Source: Bettongia penicillata ogilbyi (lineage: Eukaryota > Chordata > Mammalia > Diprotodontia > Potoroidae). From it: a stretch of DNA of 64,000 nt. The notes beneath the pieces were generated by a model, which had not been told where the DNA came from, made no database searches, and was given only the letters and a program-made list of their open reading frames with translations. Every line of letters begins with the position of its first letter. The first letter of the stretch is position 1. Of this stretch, positions 1-11,339 are shown piece after piece. The position numbers were made by a program, and so were the translations under genes. The DNA is taken from the NCBI GenBank assembly GCA_023548195.1, contig JAJHZJ010000496.1:9620070-9684069 (forward strand). The letters are read 5' to 3'.

Positions 1-192
1 GCCATTTAAATCTCAAATCTAAATTTAATTTAAAGCCACATTTTCTACATTCCTTCAGTTAACATAGTGAATTGGAAAAAACACAGCACTCTATTTAGGA
101 AAGGCCTGGATTCAAATCCTACCTCTTACTAAATGGAGGACTAGCACGTCACTTAATCTCTATCTTGCCTGAAAAATGAGCAGGATTATGCT

Positions 193-445
193 ACAATACA
201 GGCAGCTAGGTGGCACAGCAAATAGAATGTCAAGTGTAGAGTCAGGAAGGCCTGAATTCAAATTCAGCCTCAGACACTTATTAGCTGTGTGACCGTGGGC
301 AAGTCACTTAACCCCGTTTCCCAGAGTTTTCTCATCTATAAAATGAGCTGCAGAAAGAAATGGCAAACCACTGCAGTATCTTTGCCAAGAAAACCCCAAA
401 TAGGGTCACAAAGAATCATACACAACTAAAAATGACTAAACAATG
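193..445 (+). mobile_element. tRNA-related SINE with RTE/BovB-like tail
   Basis: The left part carries the MIR-like core (CTGTGTGACCGTGGGCAAGT, then a CTCATCTATAAAATGAG segment). The right part has the tail GGCAAACCACTGCAGTATCT, an AAGAAAACCCCAAATAGGG box and ACAAAGAATCATACACAACT, which resembles the 3' end of RTE/BovB LINEs. Such SINEs are abundant in marsupials and are thought to be mobilised by RTE elements. The subfamily is not assigned. There is no coding capacity. Confidence 0.8.
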
Positions 446-544
446 ACAAAAACAACATACCTAGAAAACCCACATCTTAGGGTCAGAGTAGGGCTGAAGT
501 AAGATAGTGTAGTCCAAAAGCTTTGCAAAATTTAAAGAATCTCT

Positions 545-670
545 ACAAACCAATCAATTAATCAACACAGATGTGTTCGACACCTATTATATCAGGCATG
601 GTAGTCATTAATGGGTCTTTAAATATAAAAAAAGCAGTCCTTGCTCTCAAGGAGCACTCAATTTTTGTGT
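545..670 (-). mobile_element. L2 LINE 3'-end fragment
   Basis: This is the reverse complement of the L2 3' terminus. The recognisable parts are a degenerate 'cctactatgtgccaggcactg' block and the GCTCTCAAGGAGC box near 640-652. It is an old, diverged fragment with approximate ends. A short SINE 3' piece (AGTTTCCCTATCTGTAAAAT) follows at about 680-745. Confidence 0.55.
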
Positions 671-745
671 AACCATAGTGGTCACTTAACTGCTCTGAAT
701 CTCAGTTTCCCTATCTGTAAAATAGGGTTCTGGATGGATTCTAAG

Positions 746-1299
746 TTTCATTTGCAAGTTTAGTAGATACCTGACACATCATCACCTCTGGCATCTCTGC
801 TGTCACTTCAGCTGGTGTATTATTAAATGATCATTATTAAATGCAGTGATGGTCTCCAAATATTTGTGATACTCATCCTTACCAGGAAACTATCTTGAGC
901 TCTCTCTCCCCAAATAAGTAATATATTTATAAATAATAAACAGATACTACTGTACAAAATATTGTAGGAATAGAAAATAGACCTGTCATTTTCTTGATCT
1001 AAGGAACTCCTAAGTGAGGGAACTCCTCATACTGAGGTAGATAATCAACTTGTTTGCAACTTATAGTCTGAGGGGAGTTTCCAGAGACACTTAAAGGCTA
1101 TGTGACTTGCCCAAGGTCTTGTAGCCTGAATGTGTCAGAAGCAAAACTAAATTCTAAGGCTTCCTGGCTTTAAGGTTGCTTCTCAGTGCATTCCAAGATG
1201 TCATGGTACACTAATCTTAAAATACATTATAAAACTTATCCTAGATAGAAATGCAAAAAAAAAACGAAACAAAGCAAAACTACAATCTAATACTAAAAT
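746..1299. other. No gene seen; weak SINE remnants
   Basis: This is AT-rich DNA without a supported gene. A weak reverse-orientation MIR-like trace (TATGTGACTTGCCCAAGGTC) lies at about 1098-1117. An A-rich run at 1255-1275 is the only other low-complexity feature. Confidence 0.5.
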
Positions 1300-1435
1300 C
1301 AATAGGGAGCCATTGGAGTTAATGGAGTAGAAATGATATGGCCAGACTTGAGCTTTAGGAAACTAACTTTAACTGTTTTGAGATAGATTGGAAAAGAAAG
1401 ATACCTGAGATATGGAACTCAGGAGGCTAGACAAT
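1300..1435 (-). mobile_element. L2 LINE fragment
   Basis: It contains the L2-antisense block 'gggagccattggagtt...atggagtagaaatgatatggccagactt', whose human equivalent reads 'gaagccattggagggttttgagcagaggagtgacatgatctgactt'. It is an old diverged fragment and shows no frame. Confidence 0.6.
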
Positions 1436-1689
1436 GAAAAAGTACTTAGCAATAAGTAGCTTTGCTGGTGACAAGCCTGTGATTGGCTCTAAAGGGAAGG
1501 TCAGATGCAATCTGTCTTCCTTCACTCTCCTTTGTGGATAATACACCCGTTGGGGTTATGTCAAAGTCTTCTAGGGGTACATAGGTTCCATTTTGTAAAC
1601 CTCTCATATACAAAGTGGCAAAGCTTTGGTAAAATTCTAGTTATATTTGACCCAAAGGGCTCAAGGGAATTAGAATTATAGGCTCTGAG

Positions 1690-1965
1690 CTGAAAGGATT
1701 TAAGAGGTAACTGCGTTAAGCATACTCATTTTTCAGGTGAGGAAATGAGGACCAGAGAGAGAGGAAAGGACTTTGCCCAAAGTGATACAAGAAGCAAGTA
1801 TTACAACTGGAATTAAAACCCCAATCATTTGTCTTCAGATTCCGTGTTCTTCCCAAAGGTGCATGTCTGCCTATGGTGACTCAATGAGTTAGTATCAGTG
1901 GTGAGACTTGAACCTATATCTTTTTAACTCTAGATTCAGTCCTTAATCCACACTACTTTACTGTC
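1690..1965 (-). mobile_element. MIR-type SINE, reverse orientation
   Basis: It shows the reverse MIR core: a 'catttttcaggtgaggaaatgagg' stretch, then GACTTTGCCCAAAGTGATAC, then a degraded 'aactggaattaaaacccc' segment. The right edge may include a second fragment. No coding content. Confidence 0.55.
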
Positions 1966-2644
1966 TATATATATGATGGTTCTTTCTAGGAAGCTTATAT
2001 GGGAGAATTTGGGTGAATGAATTTCTAACTATGAAACACAAAAACCATTCGTAACACTAACATCATCATGGTCATCATCATCATCATACTACCAGTGGAC
2101 AAACCATCAGTTCAGATTTATCAGCAGAAGAATATTTTAATCAGTTTGGAAGACATGATGTTTGTTGACATAATTATCTACTGTATGTAGCCAGTGTAAT
2201 CTCATGAGTTCTCCTGGGATATAGCTGACAAAGGGATGTTTCATCTTTGTGGATTTTCCCCCTGTAAAACTGTGATCCAATTACCTCTTAATCTCTTGTA
2301 TTACTGTCTACTGGGTATGCAATTTACTAGCAAGAGCCCTTGTCTCTAATAGCAATTAACGCAGTAGATGGAAGTGAGACTAAGAATATCTAAAACCAAA
2401 TTAAATTAATTCACAGCTATGACAAGGTCATCTCTTGTCATCACCTATCAATGACAGAAGACCTCTGGCTGACTCAGTGAACAATGTCATGTCCAAAAGA
2501 CTAGAAGTTCCTTAAGTAAGGACTGTGTTTATGTTTTCAGTCAAATGAAACCATTCATCATGACTAAGTTGCCTGGAATGTTATGAAAATATTCTATTTT
2601 TGGTAATGATATTTCAAAAGGTATTGAATATCAGGAAAAGCTAC
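1966..2644. other. No gene seen; short ATC triplet repeat
   Basis: Nothing here resembles a gene. A short imperfect CATCAT triplet run lies at about 2063-2090. The rest is AT-rich and not recognised as an interspersed repeat by eye. Confidence 0.45.
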
Positions 2645-2835
2645 ATTGCATAATCTATAGAGAGCCAGACTCAGGAAGAGTCTGAGTTGAAACCTCACCT
2701 TGGATACATATCGGTTGTGAGACCCTAGGCAAGTTATTTAACCTCTTAATATTCCCAGCAACTCTTTAAGACTTTAAAATGTAGAGAAGGCTCTGGTTTG
2801 AATTGGTAGAAGGAGTTCTTTAAACCAATAAACTC
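2645..2835 (+). mobile_element. Marsupial SINE (MIR-related subfamily)
   Basis: It follows the order of a MIR-like SINE: a 'gccagactcaggaagagtctgagttgaaacctcacc' box, TGAGACCCTAGGCAAGTTAT, then AACTCTTTAAGACT and TGTAGAGAAGGCTCTGGTTT. The same 3' half occurs at 27640-27780, so both belong to one subfamily. Confidence 0.6.
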
Positions 2836-3179
2836 TTATGTTTCCTCTTCCTGTGGAGCACAGGCTTTTTCAGGGAGTCAGTTCTTTCTCTGGTATTCAT
2901 ATGCTGAAGGGCTGAATAAATGTTCTTAGAACTGATTGATTAAATTTATGCGTTAGAGGATGTAGCAAGATGACTCCTATTTCAAAACATAACTTTTATG
3001 GTTTTAATCATAGTAATAAAATCTGTCTGAAAGATGTGACTTTGTTAGTCAAGTCTCACCATGGTATTCTGGCTAAAGTTAGCAAGTCTAGATATGCCAT
3101 GGCCAACTTATACTGAAAGTTTAGCTTCATACAACTCACAGTGACTGTTTGTAGCTCCATGAGCAACTGGAGACCTAAT

Positions 3180-3585
3180 GGTCAGAATCCCAGAACTTCA
3201 GAGTTGAAAGGGACCACAGTGGCAATCTGATTTCACACACACCTAGCCAAGAAAGCCCAGTTCAGGGTCTTTGGCAAATGATCACCCAGCCATTTCTTGA
3301 AGACCTTCAGCAGAGAGTAGCCAGCTATCTCTAGAAGCAGCCCTTTTCATTTTGGGAAAGCAGTAACAGTGAGGAACCTTTTTTTTTTTTTTAATATAAG
3401 AAGTCTAAATTTGTCTTTCTATTGCTTCCATCCATTGATTCTAATTCTGCTCTCTAGGGGCAGAACAAAGCTGATCTTTCTTCCACATGGCATACCTAGT
3501 ATATGAAGATTGATCAATTCTAAGATTTCTTTTTATTAGGACGTCCTCATCTCCTCATATCCTTCAACCAACCCTCATACAGGCT
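3180..3585 (-). mobile_element. L3/CR1 LINE 3' fragment
   Basis: This is the reverse complement of the CR1/L3 3' region. Read on the plus strand it shows the ordered blocks AAATGATCACCCAGCCATTT (slippage in spacing), CTAAATTTGTCTTTCTATTG, CCATTGATTCTAATTCTGCT and a 'tcctcatatccttcaacc' end. It corresponds to the end of the CR1 ORF2 and 3' tail. It is old and non-coding. Confidence 0.65.
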
Positions 3586-3780
3586 TCTATTTTTAGAGCT
3601 GGAAAGTCTTTTGAGATCCCTCATTTTACAAATAATGAAACCAAGGCTCAGTTGGATTTGCCTGGAGTTGTACAGGTGGAAAGCAGTAAAGGAGGGGTGT
3701 AACCATCTCCTTCTACCAAAGTGTGACATCAGCTGTTATATTTGTTGTGTGTTACAGTCACTTGTACACAGGCCTTCCCA
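3586..3780 (-). mobile_element. MIR-type SINE fragment
   Basis: A 'cctcattttacaaataatgaaaccaagg' segment is the MIR reverse core ('cattttacagatgaggaaactgagg'). Short and degenerate. Confidence 0.45.
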
Positions 3781-4199
3781 AGTCAGAGACAAGTTGGAAC
3801 AATGGAATTCTCCTCAGCACCATCTGAAAATATGTGTAGATACATTAAGTCACCAGTCCACTGCAATCTATGTGTTCCCTTTATAAAACCAGATGAAAAA
3901 ATCTCAACTTTGGTATTGTCACAAACTTAAGGTGGGGGGTAAAGTCTGCTTTCTTTTTGTAAATTATATAGAAAGTAGAAGGACAAAAGAAAAAAAAAAC
4001 TAGAAACTGATCATAGGCACATGTCAATATTCAAATAGAGCCAATACACTGACACTACTTGGCAGTGTCTTAAAAAAGAAGTTTGCTCTGTCAATGGCCT
4101 TTACATTAGAACATAATCCATTATTATTCCAAATATAGGCCACATCTCTAAAATGAGACTCCTTGAAAGGGGAAAATTGTATGTGCATTTACAGACAGC
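3781..4199. other. No gene seen
   Basis: AT-rich sequence with an A-run near 3988. The short open frames here have no recognisable domain, and no repeat family was identified. Confidence 0.45.
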
Positions 4200-4440
4200 A
4201 TGCTGTGGCAGAGTGCTGGACTTAGAGACAGGAAGACCTGTGTTCAAATATTGCATCAGAGAAGCTGTGTGTCCCGGGGTATATCACTTTACCTTTCTCA
4301 ACCTCAGTTCCCTCATCAATTAAATGGGGATAATAGTAGCACCTCATCCCAGAGTTGTTATGAAGATTGAATGAGGTTGGTACATGAAGGCCTTTGTAAA
4401 CCTTGAAATGGCATAGAAACATCAGAAATTACTGTCACAT
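4200..4440 (+). mobile_element. MIR/THER1-like SINE
   Basis: It runs from 'gtggcagagtgctggacttagagacagg' through CCTCAGTTCCCTCATCAATT to the 3' module 'gataatagtagcacctc...gttgttatgaagattgaatgagg' and GCCTTTGTAAACCTTGAAAT. The 3' module with 'ggttgttgtgaggatcaaatgag' is typical of the marsupial MIR-like SINEs in this window. Confidence 0.65.
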
Positions 4441-4674
4441 TGTATGTGGGAAAACAGTAGTGATTATAGGCTTTGCCCCAGGCTTATCCCAATTTGATTT
4501 AGGAAGGGTCCATACTGTGTTCAGAATAATATAGAAGATACTAACAATTACTTTCAATATGGAACTCTAATAAAATGATTTTTGTTTTCTTTTCAAGACA
4601 ATCATTATATTTAGTAGGAGGAGAGGGAGATGTTAATTATTTTGATTAACATTTTTATATAATACAAACGTAAG

Positions 4675-4925
4675 ATGGACAGCTAAGTGGTGCCGTGAAT
4701 AGTGCTGGCACTGGAATCAGAAAGATTCATCTTCCTGAATTAAATCTGGATTCAGAAACTTATTAACTTTGGGACCCTGGACAAGTTATTAACCCTGTTT
4801 ATCTCAGTTTCCTCATCTGTACAATGAGCTAGAAAAGGAAATGGCAAACTATTCCAGTATCTTTGCCAAGAAAACCCCAGATGTAGTCACAAAGAGTTGA
4901 ATACAATTGAAATGACTGAATAACC
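4675..4925 (+). mobile_element. tRNA-related SINE with RTE/BovB-like tail
   Basis: It starts with a 'gatggacagctaagtggtgc' tRNA-like head, has the core GGGACCCTGGACAAGTTATT and AGTTTCCTCATCTGTACAAT, and ends with TTCCAGTATCTTTGCCAAGA and 'gtcacaaagagttgaatacaattgaaatgactgaa'. This is the same tail type as at 193-445. Confidence 0.8.
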
Positions 4926-5177
4926 AAAATGTAAGATGATGTATTTGGTTAAAGCATGATGTAACTATATGAATTGAAGAAAATGTATTTAAATTTATAT
5001 TAAATATATATTTTATGCATATGCAAATGTATGTGAATATGTTATGTAAATTGTTCCAATTTATGTAGCACTGTGACACTAGCAAAGGACATAGACATAT
5101 CTTCTTCCTCAATGGTCAAAACAACTCTGTAGGTAGTATAAAAACAAGTACTCAATACTCAGGATGAGCTAGTATAG

Positions 5178-5675
5178 GTTCTTAGATCTGCTTTTCTAAA
5201 AAGAAGCAACTTTAAGAAGGATAAACTGTTTTACTTTAATCAAGCACATATATCATTCACCTAGTTCAGGGGAAATTCAACACCCTGAACTTCAGAGAAA
5301 ATACAAACAGAAATTACAAACACAAAGACCAACAGAGGGGGTTCCAACTCTCTGACCATAGACAATCCATACATGCATACATGGTTTCCAGAGAGAGAAG
5401 CACCAACATCTGAGTTTTCAAAGCTGGGGGTTTCTTAAAGTCTACCCAGAGTCTCTTCTGGCCTAATGACACAAACACTTTTCCGGATTTGAGCCCCAAA
5501 GCAAAGCCTTATCTCAGAGAGGGCAAGACCCTCATAACCCAGTACCTCTCTAGCAATTAACAAAAGGTGTGGGTCTTCATACAAAACAAGCCTCCCCAGT
5601 CAAGCTTCCCTTAATAGCCCTATCAGAGGCCTGCTAATGGGCAGGGAAGATTTTTAACTCCCATTACAAGTAGCT
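5178..5675 (-). repeat. LTR-like repeat, copy 1
   Basis: A ~500 bp sequence also found at 7014-7535 and, inverted, at 37610-38110. Shared landmarks are TTCTTAGATCTGCTTTTCTA, TATATCATTCACCTAGTTCA, ACCCTGAACTTCAGAGAAAA, GCACCAACATCTGAGTTTTC and TAGCAATTAACAAAAGGTGT. In the inverse sense it begins near TGTAATGGG and carries ATTAAA-type signals near its 3' end, which suggests a solo LTR. Clean TG...CA ends and a TSD could not be shown, so the class stays open. Confidence 0.6.
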
Positions 5676-5849
5676 TGTAAGAAAGCTGAGGATCAGTTGA
5701 CTTTGTTCTCTTACCTTCTATCTAAAGTCCCATAATTCTTTAGTGTCACAGATGAGATTGAAATCCAGAACTTCCATGACCAATGGTCTCTTCACTGTAT
5801 GGCATTGCCTTAAAGTTAAAAGGAAAAGTATTAAACTCTAGTTTTAAAA

Positions 5850-6020
5850 AAAGTATGATACAAGGAGTTGAGTGCAAATCCTACCCCACATGCTTATTAC
5901 TTGCATAATCTCAGGAAAAAAAAATATCACTCAGTCTTCCTGGGTCTCAGTTACTCCATCTATAAAATGAGAGCATTGGACTAGGAAGCCTCTGATGTTC
6001 CCTCAAGTTCTGGATTTGTG
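5850..6020 (+). mobile_element. MIR-type SINE
   Basis: It has the body 'tgcttattacttgcataatctcagg', then TCAGTTACTCCATCTATAAA and a 3' end 'gagcattggactaggaagcctctgatgttcc', the 'ttggactagatgacctctaaggtcccttcc' type of tail. Confidence 0.6.
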
Positions 6021-6214
6021 AGAAGTTGTCACCATGATTTTTTTTCCTATCCCAAAAAGGATAATTGCAAGCTATAGACCCCTAGGATGTGAGAACGTGT
6101 GTGTTTGAAGCTATTTTTCTCACAGAAATTGAGAAGGGCAGGTACTTCTCTCCTCTGCAAAGAGGGGTTAAGAACTTTAGGTGGGTTAATGACCTTAAGT
6201 TATCAGATCTGTGG

Positions 6215-6310
6215 TTCATCAATTTGACAAATGTTTGTTAAGCCTTACCATAAGCAAGGTACTGTGTTAAGTCAATTAGTAATGGTATAAAAAAAAAAAG
6301 CTGCCCCTAC
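6215..6310 (-). mobile_element. L2 LINE 3'-end fragment
   Basis: A 'caaatgtttgttaagccttaccataagcaaggtactgtgtt' block is the antisense of the L2 terminal sequence. It is followed by an A-run and GCTGCCCCTACC. Short and diverged. Confidence 0.5.
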
Positions 6311-7013
6311 CACACAATCACTAAGAATAAGCTCTTTGATACTTGCATTATAATCAAGATTAAGTTAAAAGTCTCCTTAAAGGGGAATAAGGAAGATGAA
6401 GGTGAGAGGTAGAAGGTAACCTTCTTTACAAAGCATTATGCAAATTTCAATAATTGCCATGCATAAATATTCATGCTGTTATTTTAAGAAAGAATTATAT
6501 TTTGGTATAAAAAGCACAATTACCTGGATCTTGTGTTTTCTTCCTCTCTGTCCATTTTCCATGCCTGGAGAAAATCAGGCTATTTTGTCCATAATGTTTT
6601 AACATGAGATGATTTCCCTTCAACATCTGAGATACTGGCATCATGCCTGAGAGTAAACCAACCAACTCTAAAATGCTGGCTTCCCAGCCCCATATATATA
6701 ATGTGACAAAGAATGTCACACTCTATTACATCAACAAGTTCTAAAAGCAGTGACTACCCCACCCCATCCTCCAGCTTCAATTGATTGCTTTCTGACAATT
6801 TCTGCCACCATCCTCAAATAATGTTAACTGGATTGCATCTGAACAGACTATAAGTAATAAACAATGTGACAACTCTGAGGTTCACATCTCATTTCTTTGA
6901 AAATAATATTAGAGATGAGGTTCAAGGATCCAAGTTTCAATTCTGACTTTGCCACTGTGAGCTTGTGTGAAAGCAAGGACTCTGACATACAGAGAAGGGC
7001 CTGATATCACAAA
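6311..7013. other. No gene seen
   Basis: The small reverse-strand open frame of 74 codons (6495-6719) has no recognisable domain. No clear repeat was identified. Confidence 0.4.
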
Positions 7014-7535
7014 TTCTTAGATCTGCTTTTCTAAAAGGAAAGCAATTTTTGAGGGGTCAAAAATCACTTTAATCAATCACATATATCATTCACTTAGTTA
7101 AGGGGAATAAGTCAGCACCCTGAACTTCAGAGAAAATACAGAGAAATAAAGATCAACAGACAGGGCTTCCAGCTGCCTGACATAAGTAATAAATACATAC
7201 ATTGCAGATCAACAGACAGATAACTGACCATACATACATACATAGCTATGAGAGAGATAAGCACCAATATCTGGGTTTTCAAAGCCAGGAGGCTGCTTAG
7301 CAACTTCCAAGAGTCTCATCTGGCACACAAACCTTCTTCTAAAAACTAAGCCCCAAAGTTAAACCTCACCTCAGAGTACTTAAACATTTTTCAGAGTCAG
7401 AAGGCATCACAACCCTTGAGAATCAGTGCCTCATTAGAAAATTAACAAAAGGTGTGGGTCTCCCCTAATCAAGCTTCCCATGATGGGCAGGTCCTTTAAT
7501 GGGTGGGAAAGATCTTTAATGTCATTAGGTTTACC
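7014..7535 (-). repeat. LTR-like repeat, copy 2
   Basis: Second copy of the 5178-5675 family. It starts with TTCTTAGATCTGCTTTTCTA and contains ACATATATCATTCACTTAGT, ACCCTGAACTTCAGAGAAAA and AATTAACAAAAGGTGTGGGT. It has a private ~60 bp internal duplication: the phrase 'agatcaacagacag' occurs twice, at about 7149 and 7206. It is about 1.3 kb from copy 1 in the same orientation. Confidence 0.6.
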
Positions 7536-7824
7536 ACATGGATAAGATTTCCCCTTTTTCTCTCCTAGTTTTCTCACCAGGATAATTACAGAACCAAATG
7601 ACTTCAATGTATGTTCCAACTCCACATCTATCTTCTTGTTATCAGTCTTATTTCATTATGTTCTTATGTGCCTGCCTCTATCACACTCTATTAGCTTTTA
7701 AGGGGTGCACTAAAAGAATAGGGGGTGTTTATAAAAATTAATTTCCAGGATATATGTAAGGTTCATAAAAAGTCAGCTCAATCTCCCGTGTTTTCAGTGT
7801 TGTGTAAGTAATTGTGATGTTCCT

Positions 7825-7975
7825 AATCATAGGAACCTTTATAGGATCTTGTAACTAGAACTAAAGAGTCCGACCCCATCATTTTCCAAATAAAGAAACT
7901 GAGGTCTGGAAGAGTTAAATAACTCATCTAAGACAACATAGATAGTCAGTCTCATGTAATTCTAGGTCAGCCAAC
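7825..7975 (-). mobile_element. MIR-type SINE fragment
   Basis: Reverse MIR core: 'catcattttccaaataaagaaactgaggtctgg' followed by AGTTAAATAACTCATCTAAG and a degraded end. No coding content. Confidence 0.5.
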
Positions 7976-8044
7976 ATTTTCCAGGAATGATTGAATTGGG
8001 TCCAATATGGGGAAAAGGGAAAGTGATGGGACATGGTCTTTCAT

Positions 8045-8345
8045 TCGTATGCTTGGCTGGTTCTTGTTTTTCCTCCTCAAAGAGGATGGAAATGACATCA
8101 CCATGATAAAGTGAAATTTCATTGTGTCCAACTGTGACTGATCAGACCAATACAAGCTCAGAATGCTCTCCCACTCCCCTTATCAAGGCAAGTCATACCT
8201 TCTCTGTAATTTACAATCCTGGAGCATTGTCCGGAGAACTGAGAGGTTCCATGGGTTAGTTTCTTGGGCCACATAGTCAGTATGTGTTAGAGATGGAACT
8301 TGTACTCAGGTCTTCCTGACTCAGAGGCTAACTCTATCAATCTCA
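8045..8345 (-). mobile_element. SINE with RTE-derived tail, reverse
   Basis: The left part (8045-8165) is the reverse complement of an RTE-type tail: TTGTTTTTCCTCCTCAAAGA, 'gatggaaatgacatcaccatgataaagt'. The right part carries the reversed SINE body with GAGATGGAACTTGTACTCAG and GTCTTCCTGACTCAGAGGCT. Whether the two halves are one insertion is not certain. Confidence 0.55.
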
Positions 8346-8619
8346 CCATGCTTTCTTTCAAGGTCCTCTGAAGAAGATAAAGAAGCTAGGAGAGAAGATG
8401 AAATATTTCAGAAAGACCTTTTGTACAAGGGTTGCTTTAGAGTTCTCTTTAACCTTGAAGCAAGCAGACAGTTTGTCAAGCAGACCATTTGTTGGCTGGG
8501 ATTCCTTGAACTTCCTATCATTCAAGTTAACTGAAATTTCATTACAGAAACAAATTCCTTTTGGAATACATCAATTTTAACATTATTTTAACTCTTGATA
8601 TTGCTTGAGAAGTTTTTCA

Positions 8620-8870
8620 AGATATATAATATATATACAAACATGTATATTCATACATAAACATATATATACATACATACATGGTATATATATGAGTATA
8701 TACACTATATCTATACATATATGCTGTGTGTGTTCATATGTTTACACAGATATGCATACCTATATGTGTATGTATATACAAGTCATATAAAAATACACAC
8801 ATATATACCTCCACATACATATACACATGCATACATATACATGCATACATGACCACATGCCTCGTATGTG
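8620..8870. repeat. AT-rich (ATAC/ATGT)n microsatellite
   Basis: Degenerate dinucleotide and tetranucleotide repeats of 'atatac', 'atacat' and 'gtatat'. It produces the overlapping open frames rich in Tyr, Ile, His and Thr on both strands, which are artefacts. Confidence 0.85.
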
Positions 8871-8894
8871 TGTGTATGATAAATGGCCTTGCAG

Positions 8895-9125
8895 ATTATA
8901 AAACTGATATTTATAAAGCACTTTAAGTTTGTAAAGCATTATCTTATTTGAGCACCACAGAAATGCAGTGAGAGAGGTCCTATTCTGCCATTTTATAGGT
9001 GAAGAAGGGTGGTTCACCTCAAATGACTTGCCTGTAGTCACACAGATATAGGCTATAGTGGCAGCAGGATCTGAAACCAACTTCCCCTGGCACCAAGCCC
9101 AGCATGGTATCCATTATGCTACACA
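8895..9125 (-). mobile_element. MIR/THER1-like SINE
   Basis: It begins with 'gatatttataaagcactttaagtttgtaaagcattatctt', then 'ccattttataggtgaagaag', CAAATGACTTGCCTGTAGTC and a 'tggtatccattatgctaca' head. This is a nearly complete reversed SINE. Confidence 0.65.
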
Positions 9126-9689
9126 CATCTTAGGTGAGATCTTTTTCACGTTCATCTTAGACAGCTAGAAAGTGCTTGTTTTCTTCTTGTCTTTAAGTCT
9201 TTCCCTCAAAGTTCCATGTTGCTTCTAGAAAGACATGGGGCAGTGGACACTGGAAGAGCCTTCCCTCCATTTCATTTGAAGAAGCAATGACCATATCTTT
9301 TCTCCCTCTGCCACACATGCACTTGGTCTGAGAGTGGCAGTACAACCTTTTCGATTCAAAAACACTAAGAACCAACTAAAGACCATCTCTTCTTTGAAAA
9401 AATAACAAATATTAATTTTTGTATAAATCATCTTTATTTCCTAATACAGTCCTTCTTTTCTTTCTCTCATGTAACTATCTCTTTAAAAAAGAATAAAAAA
9501 GAGGGGGATAAGTAGCTCAGTAAAACTAATGAGAATATATTATCTGAGTCAAACATCATATGCTATATTCCATATCACATCCACAAAAAAACAGAAGGAA
9601 GTATCTTCTCTTGTCTCTTCTTTAAGGCCCATCTTGGTAATTATAATCTTGAAGCACTAGGCTTTAACTATTTTGCTGTTACTGTGGGG
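9126..9689. other. No gene seen
   Basis: Overlapping short reverse-strand open frames (9193-9431) have no recognisable domain. No repeat family was identified here. Confidence 0.4.
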
Positions 9690-10145
9690 TTTTTTCCTCT
9701 ACTTAAAATCATTATGATTATATTTGCTTTTTTCTGATTCTGCACAGTGTTTGTTTATTTTTCCACATTTCTTTGAATTCTTCATTGCTTCTTGCATTGC
9801 AATCATTCTCTTATACAGTCATGTGTCACAATTTGATTAGTCATTTCCAAATTGATGGGGATTCATTTCCATGTCTTGCTACCACAAAACTATTGCTAAA
9901 AATATGTTGGTGTACTTGAAATGATATTTGTATTATATACCTCTAGGGAGCTTATGCTTAACAATGGTATCTGGTTCAAGACATATAGATGTCAATCACT
10001 TTGCTAGTACCTTTCCAAACAGAGTTCCAGAAGGACTGGACAATTCACAGCTCCACCAACAAAGCACTGGAATGTCTATCCTTTACAACTCCTTCACCAT
10101 TGACTACGCAATGTGTCACATTCATGTTTGTTACTTCAAAGGAGA
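9690..10145 (-). mobile_element. L1 ORF2 C-terminal fragment, reverse
   Basis: Antisense of the L1 ORF2 3' end: 'gtgtcacaatttgattagtcatttccaaattgatggggattc', 'gctaccacaaaactattgctaaaaatatg', then 'ccagaaggactggacaattcacagctccaccaac'. The same order (target-primed 3' part, Asn/Trp-rich tail) occurs in L1 of other mammals. Many frame breaks; a fossil. Confidence 0.7.
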
Positions 10146-10349
10146 AAAAGTAATATAGATAAGGTGAAAATGGGATTAACAGGATGATGTTCCAATAGTG
10201 GGATGGAAGGAGAGAAGAAAGAATAAATAAACATAGGTGATTTGACTGAACAACAACCTAATTCCTACACTAATAAAACCCCTTTGCAGCCCCTCAACTT
10301 AGTTACCTAGAAGACTGAATGAGTTAAATGACTTGACCAGGGTCATAGA

Positions 10350-10545
10350 GTCAGGGAAAGGATGACGGATTTGGAGTTAAAGCATCTGGATTCAAATTGT
10401 GGCTCTAACTACTTATAACCTATGTGATTTTGGACAAAACATTTAACTTCTCTGGACCTCTGTTTTCTTCATATGAAAAATGAAATGGTTGGATGAGATC
10501 ATCCCTTCATATTCCTTCACATTCTAAATCTAAGATCCTATGTCT
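10350..10545 (+). mobile_element. MIR-type SINE
   Basis: Body 'gcatctggattcaaattgtggctctaac', then CTATGTGATTTTGGACAAAA, CTCTGTTTTCTTCATATGAA and the 3' end 'ggttggatgagatcatcccttc'. A reversed MIR trace (GTTAAATGACTTGACCAGGG) lies just before at 10325-10344. Confidence 0.6.
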
Positions 10546-11339
10546 CACCATTAGGAATTCAAAGTTCATCTTTCTGACTCCAATGTTGGCTTATCTACTA
10601 TAAGCATTTTTCTTTCCTGGTTACTGTCAAATAAAAATCATATTTTCTTTCTGATGAATTAACATGCTCATTTAAGATGAAATTGAAAATTAGATAAGAA
10701 AAATACATAAAATCACAAGGACATCTCATCTAAAATGTCTTTATTATGTAGGGATTTTGCTTTGACCCCCAAAAATCTACATTTGAAGAATAAGACTTTA
10801 AAAATAACCAGAAATAATAAAAATAATATTGTGATTATTTTCCACATGTCTTTTGCTGTAACTCAGTCAGCCTTTTTTTTTGGAATATTTATAATTAAGT
10901 CCATAAAATATTCTCAGTTCTTCCTAACAGTCAATGTCTTTTAGAAAATATGTAGTTGTTTGCTGAATTGGGTCCCAGACTTCATGAAGCTTAATTCTTT
11001 CTGCTTCCTTCCCAAATAATACTTCCTTCTACTTAAGAGACTGAGGTTTCTGATCCCAGGGCTCAACTTCTAAAGAACATTAAGCTTCTCTGGCTTTCTA
11101 TTAGAATTTATGTTAGGAAAGAATAATGGGATGCTACTCTATACATGCGCAGGAGTATGCTCCTTTCAAAGAGACAGTTCTAAGCTCTATTGTGAGGATA
11201 CAAAGAACTACCCAATTTACTTTCAAAGAGATCTGAGTATTATGTTCACAGTACCTAGGACTAACTGGAGAAGACACATATGTTAGAGATAGGCACAATG
11301 GCAGGAGGTTAGGAACTGGGTTCTCTCAAGGAAGCAAGA
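10546..11339. other. No gene seen
   Basis: No recognised repeat or gene. The 69-codon plus-strand frame at 10735-10944 is lysine/asparagine-rich and low in information. Confidence 0.4.

Noticed and set aside
8605..9080. Tyr/Ile/His-rich frames of 61-106 codons
   Set aside because: Encoded by the AT-rich microsatellite and an adjoining reversed SINE.
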